In this document: piece after piece, positions 18,818-27,015 of the stretch | Layout of the letters: each line of letters opens with the position of its first letter | How positions within the stretch are numbered: position 1 is the first letter of the stretch | From: Firmicutes bacterium HGW-Firmicutes-21 | Lineage (GTDB): Bacteria; Bacillota; Clostridia; Oscillospirales; CAG-382 | Assembly (NCBI GenBank): GCA_002841455.1 | Contig: PGZT01000024.1 | Span: forward strand, 1 to 45,346 | DNA: 45,346 nt | Reading direction: 5' to 3' | Program-made: the position numbers and the translations under genes | The notes under the pieces: generated by a model | What the model was told of the DNA's origin: nothing | Seen by the model: only the letters and a program-made list of their open reading frames with translations | Database searches by the model: none

Positions 18818-19579
18818 TTATCTGTATTTTTCCGCTTGAAGGTTGAACATCTCGGCATATTTGCCGTTATAACTCATAAGTGTTTCATGGTTGCCGTGTT
18901 CAATAATTCTGCCGTCCTCGAACATATATATGTTATCGAGCATTCTGGTTGTGGATAAACGGTGCGAAATGATTATAACAGTTTTGTCGCTTGCAAGCTC
19001 AAGCATGGTTTTGTTCAATCTATACTCGGCGAGTGGATCAAGCGCACTGCTTGGCTCGTCAAGGATTAGCACATTTGCATCGCTGTACAGAACTCTGCCG
19101 ATAGCGACCTTTTGCACCTCTCCTCCCGACAGATTAACACCGCTTACATCAAATTCCTTTGTCATCGGAGTGTCGAAACCCTTTTCAAGAGTATTGAATT
19201 TGCTTAAAAAGTCTATCTTCCCGAACACCGACAGGGTTTTTCCTCATCTATTCTATCGGTGCTCATTGTAATGTTTTCGGCAAGGGTTGTTGCGATTATT
19301 TCGTAATCCTGAAATACAGCACCGAACTGCTTACGATATTCATTTAACACATATTCGCTTATCCAAACAAAAATCATTGCTTCCTCGAATGTTCGGGTAA
19401 TTGTTTCCGAGCCGAACAGATAACGCATAAAAACCACTGTGTAAAAGGTCCAGGATGCAAAACCTATCTGCTCCATTAAAAACCCGAGTATAATTCTGCT
19501 CGGGTAAATATCCCCACACAAGTTTTAATATGTAAAGATTATTTTTTATTGTAGGTATTTTCTGCTTTTTGTTTTTCAT
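18818..19579 (-). pseudogene. ABC exporter (fused permease-ATPase), deleted and frameshifted
   Basis: Three frames add up to a broken ABC exporter of the MsbA/multidrug type. The N-terminus starts near 19579 (MKNKKQKIPTIKNNLYILKL) and shifts frame near 19500. The second frame gives part of the first membrane helices (FYTVVFMRYLFG), then jumps at about 19365 directly into the ATPase domain at EYRKQFGAVFQDYE, the Q-loop. The rest of the membrane domain and the whole Walker A motif are missing. A further one-base shift near 19228 restores the frame for the signature (VNLSGGEVQKVAIGRVL), Walker B (VLILDEPSSALD) and H-loop (IISHRLST). Without Walker A it cannot be an active transporter. Confidence 0.85.
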
Positions 19580-19727
19580 ATGCAAGCTTTCGGGTAAAAT
19601 TGTTTATATGATACTTTATGAAATAATAACATATTATTTCAAAATAATCAATTGTAAATGCAAAAATTAATTTAAAAGCATCTTTTAAGTAAATAGAATA
19701 TAAGTATTGTTTTTTCGCCAATATTAA

Positions 19728-19754
19728 TGAGCCATTTGTTTTCCAAATGGCTCA
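19728..19754 (-). terminator. hairpin after the asparagine-rich gene
   Basis: A perfect 11-bp stem (19728-19738 with 19744-19754) with a 5-nt loop, 18 bases past the stop of the minus-strand Asn-rich gene. The T-run is poor on both strands, so it is a weak terminator or an mRNA-stabilising hairpin. Confidence 0.55.
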
Positions 19755-19772
19755 CTATATTTACTTATTCGC

Positions 19773-19955
19773 TTAATTGTTCTCGTTATTACGATTGTTT
19801 TGATTATTCTGGTTATTGCGATTATTCTGGTTGTTTTGGTTATTGCGATTATTTTTATTATTCTGATTATTCTCGTTGTTTTGATTATTCTCGTTGTTTT
19901 GATTGTTCTCGTTGTTACGGTTATTCTGATTATTTCTGTTAATGTTATTATCCAT
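19773..19955 (-). CDS. asparagine-rich tripeptide-repeat protein (NNx)n
   Basis: A 60-aa protein of which 39 residues are Asn. From residue 7 onward every third residue is Arg, Gln, Glu or Lys and the two between are Asn, giving 18 units without a break. Six basic and five acidic residues nearly cancel. There is no signal peptide or membrane helix. The gene looks real: GAGGAGGTG stands eight bases before ATG 19955, a TTGAAA/TATTTT promoter is possible at 20008-20035, and a hairpin follows the stop. I recognise no family. The composition suggests a disordered or amyloid-forming protein, perhaps structural or spore-related; that is speculation. Confidence 0.65.
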   Translation of the reverse strand: MDNNINRNNQNNRNNENNQNNENNQNNENNQNNKNNRNNQNNQNNRNNQNNQNNRNNENN

Positions 19956-20007
19956 GGAATTTACACCTCCTCTTTTTTAGTTATGAGTATTATTTGTAAT
20001 TTAAGGT

Positions 20008-20035
20008 AAAATATTCAAAGATAAACAGTTTTCAA
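20008..20035 (-). promoter_or_regulatory. possible promoter of the Asn-rich gene
   Basis: On the minus strand, TTGAAA (20035-20030), a 16-base spacer and TATTTT (20013-20008), about 50 bases upstream of the start codon. Confidence 0.4.
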
Positions 20036-20054
20036 TGCTGTTAAAAATACAGGA

Positions 20055-21245
20055 GTGATAATTATATTAATAAAAAACGCAAAAATCCTAACGATGTCAG
20101 GGGTTAATTATGAATCGGGTTGTATACTCATTACCGATAATAAAATTAAAAAGGTTGCAAGGTTTATCGATGAAAATGAAAATAACTATAGTGAATCAGA
20201 GGACAATACAGTTATAAATGCGAACGGTAATTGGGTAATGCCTGGGCTTATCGACGCTCATAGTCATATCGGTATATCCGAGGAAAAAAAGGGTGAGGAG
20301 GGTAATGATTGCAATGAGACAACCGAGCCGATAACCCCATATTTAAAAGCAATTGATGCGATAAATCCTATGGATGCCGCTTTTCATAACGCAATTAAAG
20401 CAGGGATAACCTCGGTTATGGTCGGACCTGGCAGCTCCAATGTAGTAGGCGGACAATTTGTTTTTATTAAGACAAACGGCAGAAAAATTGATGATATGGT
20501 CGTTTTGGAACCCGCAGCAATGAAGGTAGCGTTTGGGGAAAACCCTAAGAAAAATTACGGGAATAACAATCAAATGCCGTCAACAAGGATGTCAACAGCG
20601 GCAATGCTCCGTGAGGAACTCTTTTTGGCTGAACAATATGCAAGAAAAAAACAGGATGCGATCGATACCGGCGAGTCATTCTCTGAGGATTTTAGATCTG
20701 AGTGCTGGTTGCCTGTTTTTGATAAAAAAATACCGCTCAAGGCACATGTGCACAGAGCGGATGATATATTAACTGCTATCCGTATCGCTAAAATGTTTGA
20801 TTTGAATTTAACTCTCGACCATTGCACAGAGGGGCATTTAATAGCCGAGGAGATTAAAAAATCGGGTTTCCCTGCCATTATCGGACCGAGCTTATCCTCA
20901 AGAAATAAAATAGAGGTACAATATATGGAATTTAAAACTGCGGGAATATTACACAAAGCAGGCGTAAAGGTTGCAATAACTACAGATCATCCTGTTTCTC
21001 TTATCCAATGTCTTCCCATATGCGCAGGTCTTGCCGCTAAGGAAGGGTTGGGAATAGAGGAGGGGTTGAGGGCGATAACGATTAATGCCGCAGAGATTTG
21101 TAATGTTTCCTCCCGTGTCGGAAGCATAGAAGAGGGAAAGGATGCGGATATAGCTATATTTGACGGAAACCCTATGGAGATTTTCACTAAATGCCTGTAT
21201 ACGATTATCGACGGAAAGGTAGTATACAAGGCAGAGGATGATTGA
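20055..21245 (+). CDS. metal-dependent amidohydrolase (imidazolonepropionase-like)
   Basis: A protein of about 396 aa of the amidohydrolase superfamily. Metal ligands appear in order: MPGLIDAHSHIG (the HxH pair), KAHVHRADD (His), LDHCTEGH (His) and TTDHP (Asp). The C-terminal SIEEGKDADIAIFDGNP is the closing motif of the composite beta-sandwich in the imidazolonepropionase/prolidase-like group. The substrate is unknown. The start is problematic: GTG 20055 lies inside the only ribosome binding site (AGGAG, 20051-20055), while the codons at the correct distance are ATT (20061) and ATA (20064); the next ATG in frame is at 20094. It ends 17 bases from the convergent phoR-like gene. Confidence 0.85.
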   Translation: MIIILIKNAKILTMSGVNYESGCILITDNKIKKVARFIDENENNYSESEDNTVINANGNWVMPGLIDAHSHIGISEEKKGEEGNDCNETTEPITPYLKAIDAINPMDAAFHNAIKAGITSVMVGPGSSNVVGGQFVFIKTNGRKIDDMVVLEPAAMKVAFGENPKKNYGNNNQMPSTRMSTAAMLREELFLAEQYARKKQDAIDTGESFSEDFRSECWLPVFDKKIPLKAHVHRADDILTAIRIAKMFDLNLTLDHCTEGHLIAEEIKKSGFPAIIGPSLSSRNKIEVQYMEFKTAGILHKAGVKVAITTDHPVSLIQCLPICAGLAAKEGLGIEEGLRAITINAAEICNVSSRVGSIEEGKDADIAIFDGNPMEIFTKCLYTIIDGKVVYKAEDD

Positions 21246-21262
21246 ATACATTCTAAGGATTT

Positions 21263-22921
21263 TCAAATGATGCTCTTGAATCTTATTGTTATGTGAGTAC
21301 CCTCTCCGACTCTGCTCTCGAGAGTGATTTCGGCATTATGAAGCTTTACGCCATGCTTGACAATAGACAGCCCCAGGCCGGTTCCGCCCGTTTCCTTTGA
21401 GCGGCTCTTATCAACACGGTAAAAACGCTCAAAAATTCGTGCCTGATGCTCAGATGCAATGCCGATACCGGTATCCTCTATAGAAAACACAACAAAAGAA
21501 TCATTTTTAGTAATGCTTATAATAACATTGCCGTGTGCTTTGTTATAAATTATGGCATTGTCGCACAGGTTGAAAATCATTTCATGCAGTATTCTTTCGT
21601 TACCGCTTATGATATGCTTTTCACCTTCGAGAATTAACTCAATCGAGTTTGCGGAAGCCTTGTCAGAAAGCTCAGAGATAACCCGTTTTGATAACTCGTA
21701 TAGGTCAACATCGTTAAACTCGTTCTTTACACCCTCCTCATCCAATCGGGATAGCTTGATAATATCCTCGATTAAGGTTAAGAGCCGTTTGGATTGGACA
21801 TAAATCTGCTCTATGAAGGAAGGGAAGTCCTCTTTCCTGGCAATACCGTTATGCATAATCTCCGCACAGCCTATTATCGAGGTCAGCGGAGTTTTTAATT
21901 CGTGCGATACATTTGCCGAGAACTCCCGACGCATCTTTTCGTTCTGCTCTCTTTCGGTGATATCAACCGCAAACATAACCGCTGCGTAATTGTTGTTTGA
22001 CTTGACAGGGTTTACCGAAAGCTGATATATCCTGCCGTTCTTATTGATTTTAACGCTTGAAGGCTCACCCAAAAAAGCGGCTTCTACCGAACGGGTGTAG
22101 CCGACATCACGGTATAGCTCCAAATAACTCAGATTCTTGGCTTTTATAACTCCAAACAGCTTCTTTGCGCTTGTGTTTGCGGAAAGAATCTGCTTCTTTT
22201 CGCCGAAGATGACAAGTGCCTCGCTCATATTTTTTGTTATAGCGTTAAATTCATTCTGCTTTGACTCCAGCTCCTCGATTTGCTCAAATATTTTCTTATT
22301 CTGTCTGTCCATTTTAACAAGGAGAGTGGACAGCTCCTCATAAGTGTTGTTTGTAAGAGGAGCGTCAAGATTTAGCCTATTAATGGGTGCGATAATTGCC
22401 TTTGTCAAAAAATGCGCTGCGATAATAGCACTTATCATAGCGAATAATATTATCAGAAAAATATATGTTGCAGTCTCGTCGATAATACCGATTACGCTTC
22501 TTGTTGTGGTGGAAACACGCAGAATATTACCGTTTGTAAGCCTTAACGCATAGTAATAATTACGCTGTCCGAGCGTGTCCGAGAGCCGTGTGGACTCACC
22601 GCTGCCTTTTTGTATAGCTGCAGCGATTTCAGGTCTGTCGATGTGATTGTCAAGCGTCGCTATATCGGCGACATTATCATACAGAACGGTTCCGTCGGAG
22701 GACACAAGAGTTATACGGTTGGAGCTGTTCCGTCCCACCGTAGTCAGAAAATCTGTATCCGTTTTCTGTACCGCTGCGGCAATATAAGCGCATTCGCCGA
22801 TAATAACCTGCTTGCGTTCGGCTACGAAATCGTTGTACAACGCTGTTGTCAATAAAACCGATGTAAGTATAAGCGTTAACAGCGAGGTAAGCATTATACT
22901 CCAAAATACCCGTCTCTTCAT
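21263..22921 (-). CDS. phoR: PhoR-like sensor histidine kinase
   Basis: A 552-aa membrane kinase, last gene of the phosphate regulon. Order: N-terminal helix (about 8-28), extracytoplasmic sensor (about 30-150), second helix (about 152-173), HAMP-like linker, PAS region (about 225-325), then the kinase core. The phosphorylated His is residue 340 in VSHELKTP; the N box (NLCDNAIIYN), G1 (EDTGIGI) and G2 (GGTGLGLSIVKHG) are all present. It is encoded two bases after the response regulator stop, so the pair is translationally linked. In this family it phosphorylates PhoB/PhoP when phosphate is scarce; PstSCAB and PhoU are thought to provide the signal. Confidence 0.9.
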   Translation of the reverse strand: MKRRVFWSIMLTSLLTLILTSVLLTTALYNDFVAERKQVIIGECAYIAAAVQKTDTDFLTTVGRNSSNRITLVSSDGTVLYDNVADIATLDNHIDRPEIAAAIQKGSGESTRLSDTLGQRNYYYALRLTNGNILRVSTTTRSVIGIIDETATYIFLIILFAMISAIIAAHFLTKAIIAPINRLNLDAPLTNNTYEELSTLLVKMDRQNKKIFEQIEELESKQNEFNAITKNMSEALVIFGEKKQILSANTSAKKLFGVIKAKNLSYLELYRDVGYTRSVEAAFLGEPSSVKINKNGRIYQLSVNPVKSNNNYAAVMFAVDITEREQNEKMRREFSANVSHELKTPLTSIIGCAEIMHNGIARKEDFPSFIEQIYVQSKRLLTLIEDIIKLSRLDEEGVKNEFNDVDLYELSKRVISELSDKASANSIELILEGEKHIISGNERILHEMIFNLCDNAIIYNKAHGNVIISITKNDSFVVFSIEDTGIGIASEHQARIFERFYRVDKSRSKETGGTGLGLSIVKHGVKLHNAEITLESRVGEGTHITIRFKSII

Positions 22922-22923
22922 TA

Positions 22924-23598
22924 TCAGCCGCCTATTCTGTACCCTACGCCTCGTACGGTTTGTATAATATCTCCGCCGCTGCCGAGCTTTGAACGCAGTG
23001 TGCGGATATGCACATCAACCGTTCTTGTTTCTCCGTCAAAATTATATCCCCATATATTCTCCAGCAGCATGTCGCGCGTCAGCACCGCTCCCGCATTTTT
23101 TATAAGTAAATATAAAAGCTCGAACTCCTTTAGGGTAAGCTCAACTGTAATTCCGTCTACCGTAACATTGTGAGCCTTGGTGTTCAGCTTCACATTGCCG
23201 GAGACAAACTCTATGTTATCATTATTTTTGCTGTCGTCAATACGGCGGAGTACGGCTTTTATACGGCTGATCAACTCCATCATACCGAAGGGCTTTGTGA
23301 TATAGTCATCCGCTCCGCTGTCTAAACCGATAATTTTGTCGTATTCGGTGCTCTTTGCGGTGAGCATTATAACCGGTATCCTTTTTGTTGAGGCATCTGT
23401 ACGAAGGCGTTTTAAAACCTTAATACCGTCCTCTCCCGGCATCATAATGTCAAGCAGAATAAGCTCCGGCAGTGCTGTGCGAAGCGCAGTAAAAAGCTCG
23501 TTTCCGTTCTCAAGACCGAGTGCGGAATAACCTGTATTCTGCAGGGTATAAACAATAAGTTCTCTTATTCCTCTGTCATCCTCAACACAATAAATCAT
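22924..23598 (-). CDS. phoB: PhoB/PhoP-like response regulator
   Basis: A 224-aa OmpR-family regulator. The receiver domain has the acidic pair Asp7-Asp8, the phosphoacceptor Asp50 in LILLDIMMPGEDG and the Lys in MLTAKST. The winged-helix domain (about 125-222) ends with TRTVDVHIRTLRSKLG and VRGVGYRI, typical of PhoB. GGAGAAGTG lies before ATG 23598. It is downstream of phoU and directly before the kinase gene, consistent with control of the pst genes in the same cluster. In Bacillota the orthologue is often called PhoP. Confidence 0.92.
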   Translation of the reverse strand: MIYCVEDDRGIRELIVYTLQNTGYSALGLENGNELFTALRTALPELILLDIMMPGEDGIKVLKRLRTDASTKRIPVIMLTAKSTEYDKIIGLDSGADDYITKPFGMMELISRIKAVLRRIDDSKNNDNIEFVSGNVKLNTKAHNVTVDGITVELTLKEFELLYLLIKNAGAVLTRDMLLENIWGYNFDGETRTVDVHIRTLRSKLGSGGDIIQTVRGVGYRIGG

Positions 23599-23729
23599 AC
23601 AAATTCACACTTCTCCGGCGAAAATATAAAAAAATGCAAAAGCGGAACAGAGCCGTCTGTCGCCGGACAAACAGCCGGAAATACAATCAGACATATGACA
23701 GTATTTTAAAAAGATTTATCTATCGAAAA

Positions 23730-24371
23730 TTACTCTTTATGCGAGCCTGTTATAGCAAAAACAACCCATTCTGCAATATTTACGGCATGGTCGCCGATAC
23801 GCTCCAGATACTTTGCAATCATTAAAATATCCAGCGCCTGTTCTCCGTATTTTGTATCATCGGCTATTAGTCTTATCAAATCCTTTTTAATCAGCATAAA
23901 CAGGTTATCCACAACATCATCATATTTTATAACATTGTTGGCAAGTGACAAATCACGCTTAACAAAGGCGTCGATGCTCTCTGTTACCATTTTTATGGTA
24001 GCCTCTGCCATATCGGAGATATGCACATTGTTACCGCTCTCCGATAGGTTGACAAAGGATACGATTTCCGCTATATCAGCCGCCTGATCGCCTATTCGCT
24101 CCATATCTGTTATCATTTTCAATGCGGCGGATATGAGCCGTAAATCCTTTGCGACAGGCTGCTGCTGCAGGAGCAGCTTAAGGCACAGGCTCTCTATATC
24201 CCGTTCCTTTTGGTCAATCTCTTTTTCCGTGTTAATAGCACATTCCGCAAGGCGTAATTCGTAATTCATCAACGCATTGACAGCGCAGGATATTGCGTTT
24301 TCGCAAAGAGCTCCCATCGATATTAAATCATTGTTAAGCTCCTCAAGCTGTAAATCAAACTTGTTTCTCAT
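23730..24371 (-). CDS. phoU: phosphate signalling complex protein PhoU
   Basis: A 213-aa all-helical cytoplasmic protein made of two PhoU repeats, each with the metal-cluster motif: EKEIDQKERDIE in the first and KYDDVVDNLF in the second. Further family motifs are KMITDMERIGDQAADIAE and KYLERIGDHAVNIAEW. It begins five bases after pstB and is followed by phoB, the usual order. PhoU is known to dampen PhoR signalling and to restrain the Pst transporter when phosphate is ample. Length is normal for the family. Confidence 0.94.
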   Translation of the reverse strand: MRNKFDLQLEELNNDLISMGALCENAISCAVNALMNYELRLAECAINTEKEIDQKERDIESLCLKLLLQQQPVAKDLRLISAALKMITDMERIGDQAADIAEIVSFVNLSESGNNVHISDMAEATIKMVTESIDAFVKRDLSLANNVIKYDDVVDNLFMLIKKDLIRLIADDTKYGEQALDILMIAKYLERIGDHAVNIAEWVVFAITGSHKE

Positions 24372-24376
24372 AGGTA

Positions 24377-25138
24377 TTATCCAAACCTTCCTGTAATGTA
24401 ATCCTCGGTACGCTTATCGCTCGGATTGGAGAATAATTCCTCGGTGTTGCCGAACTCAATTACATCTCCGAGTAAGAAGAACGCAGTTTTATCGGATATA
24501 CGGGTAGCCTGTTGCATGTTATGCGTTACAATAACAATAGTATACTTGTTTTTAAGCTCAATTGCAAGGTCTTCTATTTTACTTGTGGAAATAGGGTCGA
24601 GCGCACTTGTGGGTTCGTCCATGAGCAGCACCTCGGGCTCAACCGCCAACGCTCTCGCAATACAGAGCCTCTGCTGCTGCCCTCCGGAAAGCCCGAGAGC
24701 GCTTTTTTTAAGCCTATCCTTCATCTCATCCCATATTGCCGCATCGGTCAGCGAGCGCTCAACAATATCATCGAGCCTTGCTTTGCTTTTTATTCCGTGC
24801 GTTTTAGGCCCGTATGCGACATTATCATAAACGCTCATCGGAAAAGGATTTGGCTTCTGAAACACCATACCCACTCTTTTCCGCAGCGAGTTTATATCCA
24901 TATCGCCGTAAATATCTTCATTGTCAAGCAATACCTTACCCTCAATTTTGCAACCCTCTACCAAATCGTTCATTCGGTTCAGTGTTTTTATAAGTGTAGA
25001 TTTACCGCAGCCTGAAGGGCCTATAAACGCCGTTATCTCCTTTGAAGGTATGCTTATGTTAACATCCTTAAGAGCTTGAAAGCTTCCGTAGAAAAGATTA
25101 AGGTTTTCTATCTTGAATTTATCCATTATGTTTCCCAT
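24377..25138 (-). CDS. pstB: phosphate ABC transporter ATP-binding protein PstB
   Basis: A 253-aa ATPase that drives phosphate import with PstC and PstA. It shows Walker A (GPSGCGKST, residues 40-48), the Q-loop ([20 protein letters not shown]), the signature ([17 protein letters not shown]), Walker B ([13 protein letters not shown]) and the H-loop (VTHNMQQA), all near-identical to the family consensus. The longest start is ATG 25138; ATG 25126 (MDKFKIEN) fits homologues better and has GGGAA nearby. It starts only a few bases after pstA. Confidence 0.95.
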   Translation of the reverse strand: MGNIMDKFKIENLNLFYGSFQALKDVNISIPSKEITAFIGPSGCGKSTLIKTLNRMNDLVEGCKIEGKVLLDNEDIYGDMDINSLRKRVGMVFQKPNPFPMSVYDNVAYGPKTHGIKSKARLDDIVERSLTDAAIWDEMKDRLKKSALGLSGGQQQRLCIARALAVEPEVLLMDEPTSALDPISTSKIEDLAIELKNKYTIVIVTHNMQQATRISDKTAFFLLGDVIEFGNTEELFSNPSDKRTEDYITGRFG

Positions 25139-25141
25139 AAA

Positions 25142-25978
25142 CTATTTAATAGTTTTTCCTTTCGATATTCGCCGTGCAATAAACGCCGAGAACGCATTCA
25201 AGCCTATTACCACTATTAATAGTACAACAGCCGTTGCATATGATTCCTTGGCATTTAAGCCCTCGTTCCATAATGCATACATGTGTACCGACATTGTTCT
25301 GCCGCTTGACATTATATTGTCGGGTATCTGTGCCACTGTACCCGCTGTATAAATGAGTGCCGCCGTTTCGCCGACAATTCTTCCCACCGACAAAACAATT
25401 CCCGCTAAAATACCGGGCATTGCGGACGGTAACACGATACGGAATACGGTTCTGAGCTTTCCCGCACCGAGTCCGTAGCTTCCCTCACGGTAGGTATCCG
25501 GTGTTGCTTTTAATGCTTCCTCGGTTGTTCGCATTATCAAAGGTAAAATCATAATTGAGAGGGTAAAGGCACCTGCGAGAAGCGAATAACCCCAGCCGAG
25601 TGCAACCACGAACATCAGATATCCGAACAAGCCGTATACAATCGATGGGATTCCCGACAGAGTCTCGGCGGTTGTGCGGACAACAGCAACAATACCGTTG
25701 CCTCTTTTTGCGTATTCCACAAGATAAATCGCTGAGAATACGCCGAGAGGTACGGCGATTAATAAGGACAACAAGGTCATTGTCAATGTATTTATCATTG
25801 CGGGAAAGAGCGATACATTTTCGCTTGTATATTTAAATCTGAACAGGTTAAGCGATAGATGCGGTATGCCCTTAATCAGAATATTACCGACGATTAAGAC
25901 TAATGTGGAAACAGCCAGCAACAATGCAATATATACAATGGATTTTAGAAAAAGAGATTGCAAATTCGCTCTTTTCAT
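25142..25978 (-). CDS. pstA: phosphate ABC transporter permease PstA
   Basis: A 278-aa permease with six helices and the EAA-type loop that contacts PstB (EALKATPDTYREGSYGLGAGK). It also has the GIPSIVYGLFGY and VGRIVGETAAL motifs of PstA. ATG 25978 is chosen although the frame opens at 26005. The upstream part consists of a dispersed leader element also present before the unrelated gene at 37414, and there the internal ATG is changed to ACG, so only the later start is conserved. The ribosome binding site (GAAAGG) lies inside this element. Confidence 0.93.
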   Translation of the reverse strand: MKRANLQSLFLKSIVYIALLLAVSTLVLIVGNILIKGIPHLSLNLFRFKYTSENVSLFPAMINTLTMTLLSLLIAVPLGVFSAIYLVEYAKRGNGIVAVVRTTAETLSGIPSIVYGLFGYLMFVVALGWGYSLLAGAFTLSIMILPLIMRTTEEALKATPDTYREGSYGLGAGKLRTVFRIVLPSAMPGILAGIVLSVGRIVGETAALIYTAGTVAQIPDNIMSSGRTMSVHMYALWNEGLNAKESYATAVVLLIVVIGLNAFSAFIARRISKGKTIK

Positions 25979-26057
25979 ATTTATGACCATACCTTTCTTC
26001 GGCATTTATGCCGAAAAGTGGGAATTGTGCCGTTTTGTATGCAATACAAATGGATGC
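25973..26057 (-). repeat. dispersed intergenic leader repeat, copy B
   Basis: The pstC-pstA gap is built of two modules. Bases 26020-26057 match copy A (6252-6289) at 35 of 38 positions. Bases 25973-26013 match copy C (37379-37419, opposite strand) at 39 of 41 and include the perfect palindrome 25998-26015, the GAAAGG ribosome binding site and the start codon of pstA. Confidence 0.8.
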
Positions 26058-26068
26058 AGATTTATCTT

Positions 26069-26920
26069 TCAAACTTTAGCTCTCCTTTTTATAACGGAGA
26101 AGGACAAATTAATTATGAGTATAAACACAAACAACACAACTCCGGTTGCAATTAAGGATTCACGGTGCAAATCCGCCGCATATCCCATTTCAAGAACAAT
26201 GTTTGCCGTAAGTGTTCTAACCCCTTCGGTTAATGCGCTTGGGATAATCGCTTGGTTGCCCGCAACCATTACTACAGCCATTGTTTCGCCTATAGCTCTG
26301 CCTATCCCTAAAATAACGCTTGCAAAAACACCGGATTTTGCTGCAGGCAGTACAGAAAAAAACACGCTCCGTTCGTGGCTCGCTCCGAGTGCAAGGGAAC
26401 CCTCGTAATAACTGTCCGGAACAGCTCTTATCGCCGCTTCGGATACTCCTATTATTGTCGGTAGAATCATTATTCCCAGTATAATCGATGCGGCGAGCAG
26501 GCTTGAACCGTATCCGCCGAATATATCACGAATAGCGGGAACAACTACCATAAGTCCAAAAAAGCCGTAAACCACTGAGGGTATTCCTGCAAGCAGGTCT
26601 ATCGCAGGCTTCAACACCTTATACAGCCGACGAGGGCAAAACCGTGCCAGAAACAGAGCTGTAAGTATACCGACGGGAACACCCAACAGAATCGCTCCCG
26701 CTGTTACATATATGCTGCCGACTATCATAGGTAGAATACCAAAATAACCATATAGCGGCTCCCATTCCGTTCCGGTCAGAAAGTTAAATAAACCAATCTT
26801 TCCGATTGCGGGAATACCGTTTGCAAATAAAAACAGACATATAAGCGCAACAGCGAGAATCGATATGCAGGCAGATATTAGAAATATAACACGCATTAAT
26901 GCTTCTCTGAATTTTTTCAT
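26069..26920 (-). CDS. pstC: phosphate ABC transporter permease PstC
   Basis: A 283-aa membrane permease with six helices, partner of PstA. Family landmarks are FLTGTEWEP after the first helix, GIPSVVYGFFGL, the cytoplasmic coupling loop EAAIRAVPDSYYEGSLALGA, and GIGRAIGETMAV. ATG 26920 has AAGGAAG seven bases upstream. A strong hairpin lies between pstS and this gene and may make its expression lower than that of pstS. Confidence 0.95.
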   Translation of the reverse strand: MKKFREALMRVIFLISACISILAVALICLFLFANGIPAIGKIGLFNFLTGTEWEPLYGYFGILPMIVGSIYVTAGAILLGVPVGILTALFLARFCPRRLYKVLKPAIDLLAGIPSVVYGFFGLMVVVPAIRDIFGGYGSSLLAASIILGIMILPTIIGVSEAAIRAVPDSYYEGSLALGASHERSVFFSVLPAAKSGVFASVILGIGRAIGETMAVVMVAGNQAIIPSALTEGVRTLTANIVLEMGYAADLHRESLIATGVVLFVFILIINLSFSVIKRRAKV

Positions 26921-26969
26921 AATGCTTCCTTTTTATTGGGGTTAAAATCATTGTTTTTTTATGGAAGCA

Positions 26970-26996
26970 GGCAAAGAGCTGTAGCAGCTCTTTGCC
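26970..26996 (-). other. pstS-pstC intercistronic hairpin
   Basis: A perfect 12-bp stem (26970-26981 with 26985-26996) with a 3-nt loop directly after pstS. The minus-strand sequence that follows has no T-run, so it probably protects pstS mRNA or causes partial termination, which would favour the binding protein over the permeases. Confidence 0.7.
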
Positions 26997-27015
26997 ATAC
27001 TCTTATATTAATCTC

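Noticed and set aside
19539-19721. 60-codon minus-strand ORF upstream of the broken ABC exporter
   Set aside because: It overlaps the exporter start in another frame, has no ribosome binding site and no recognisable domain.
19773-19955. Regular 9-base periodicity that could look like a CRISPR or tandem DNA repeat
   Set aside because: The period is a multiple of three, there are no spacers, and the minus strand reads as a continuous Asn-Asn-X protein with a good ribosome binding site.
24512-25015. 167-codon plus-strand ORF
   Set aside because: It is antisense to pstB and has no ribosome binding site or domain.
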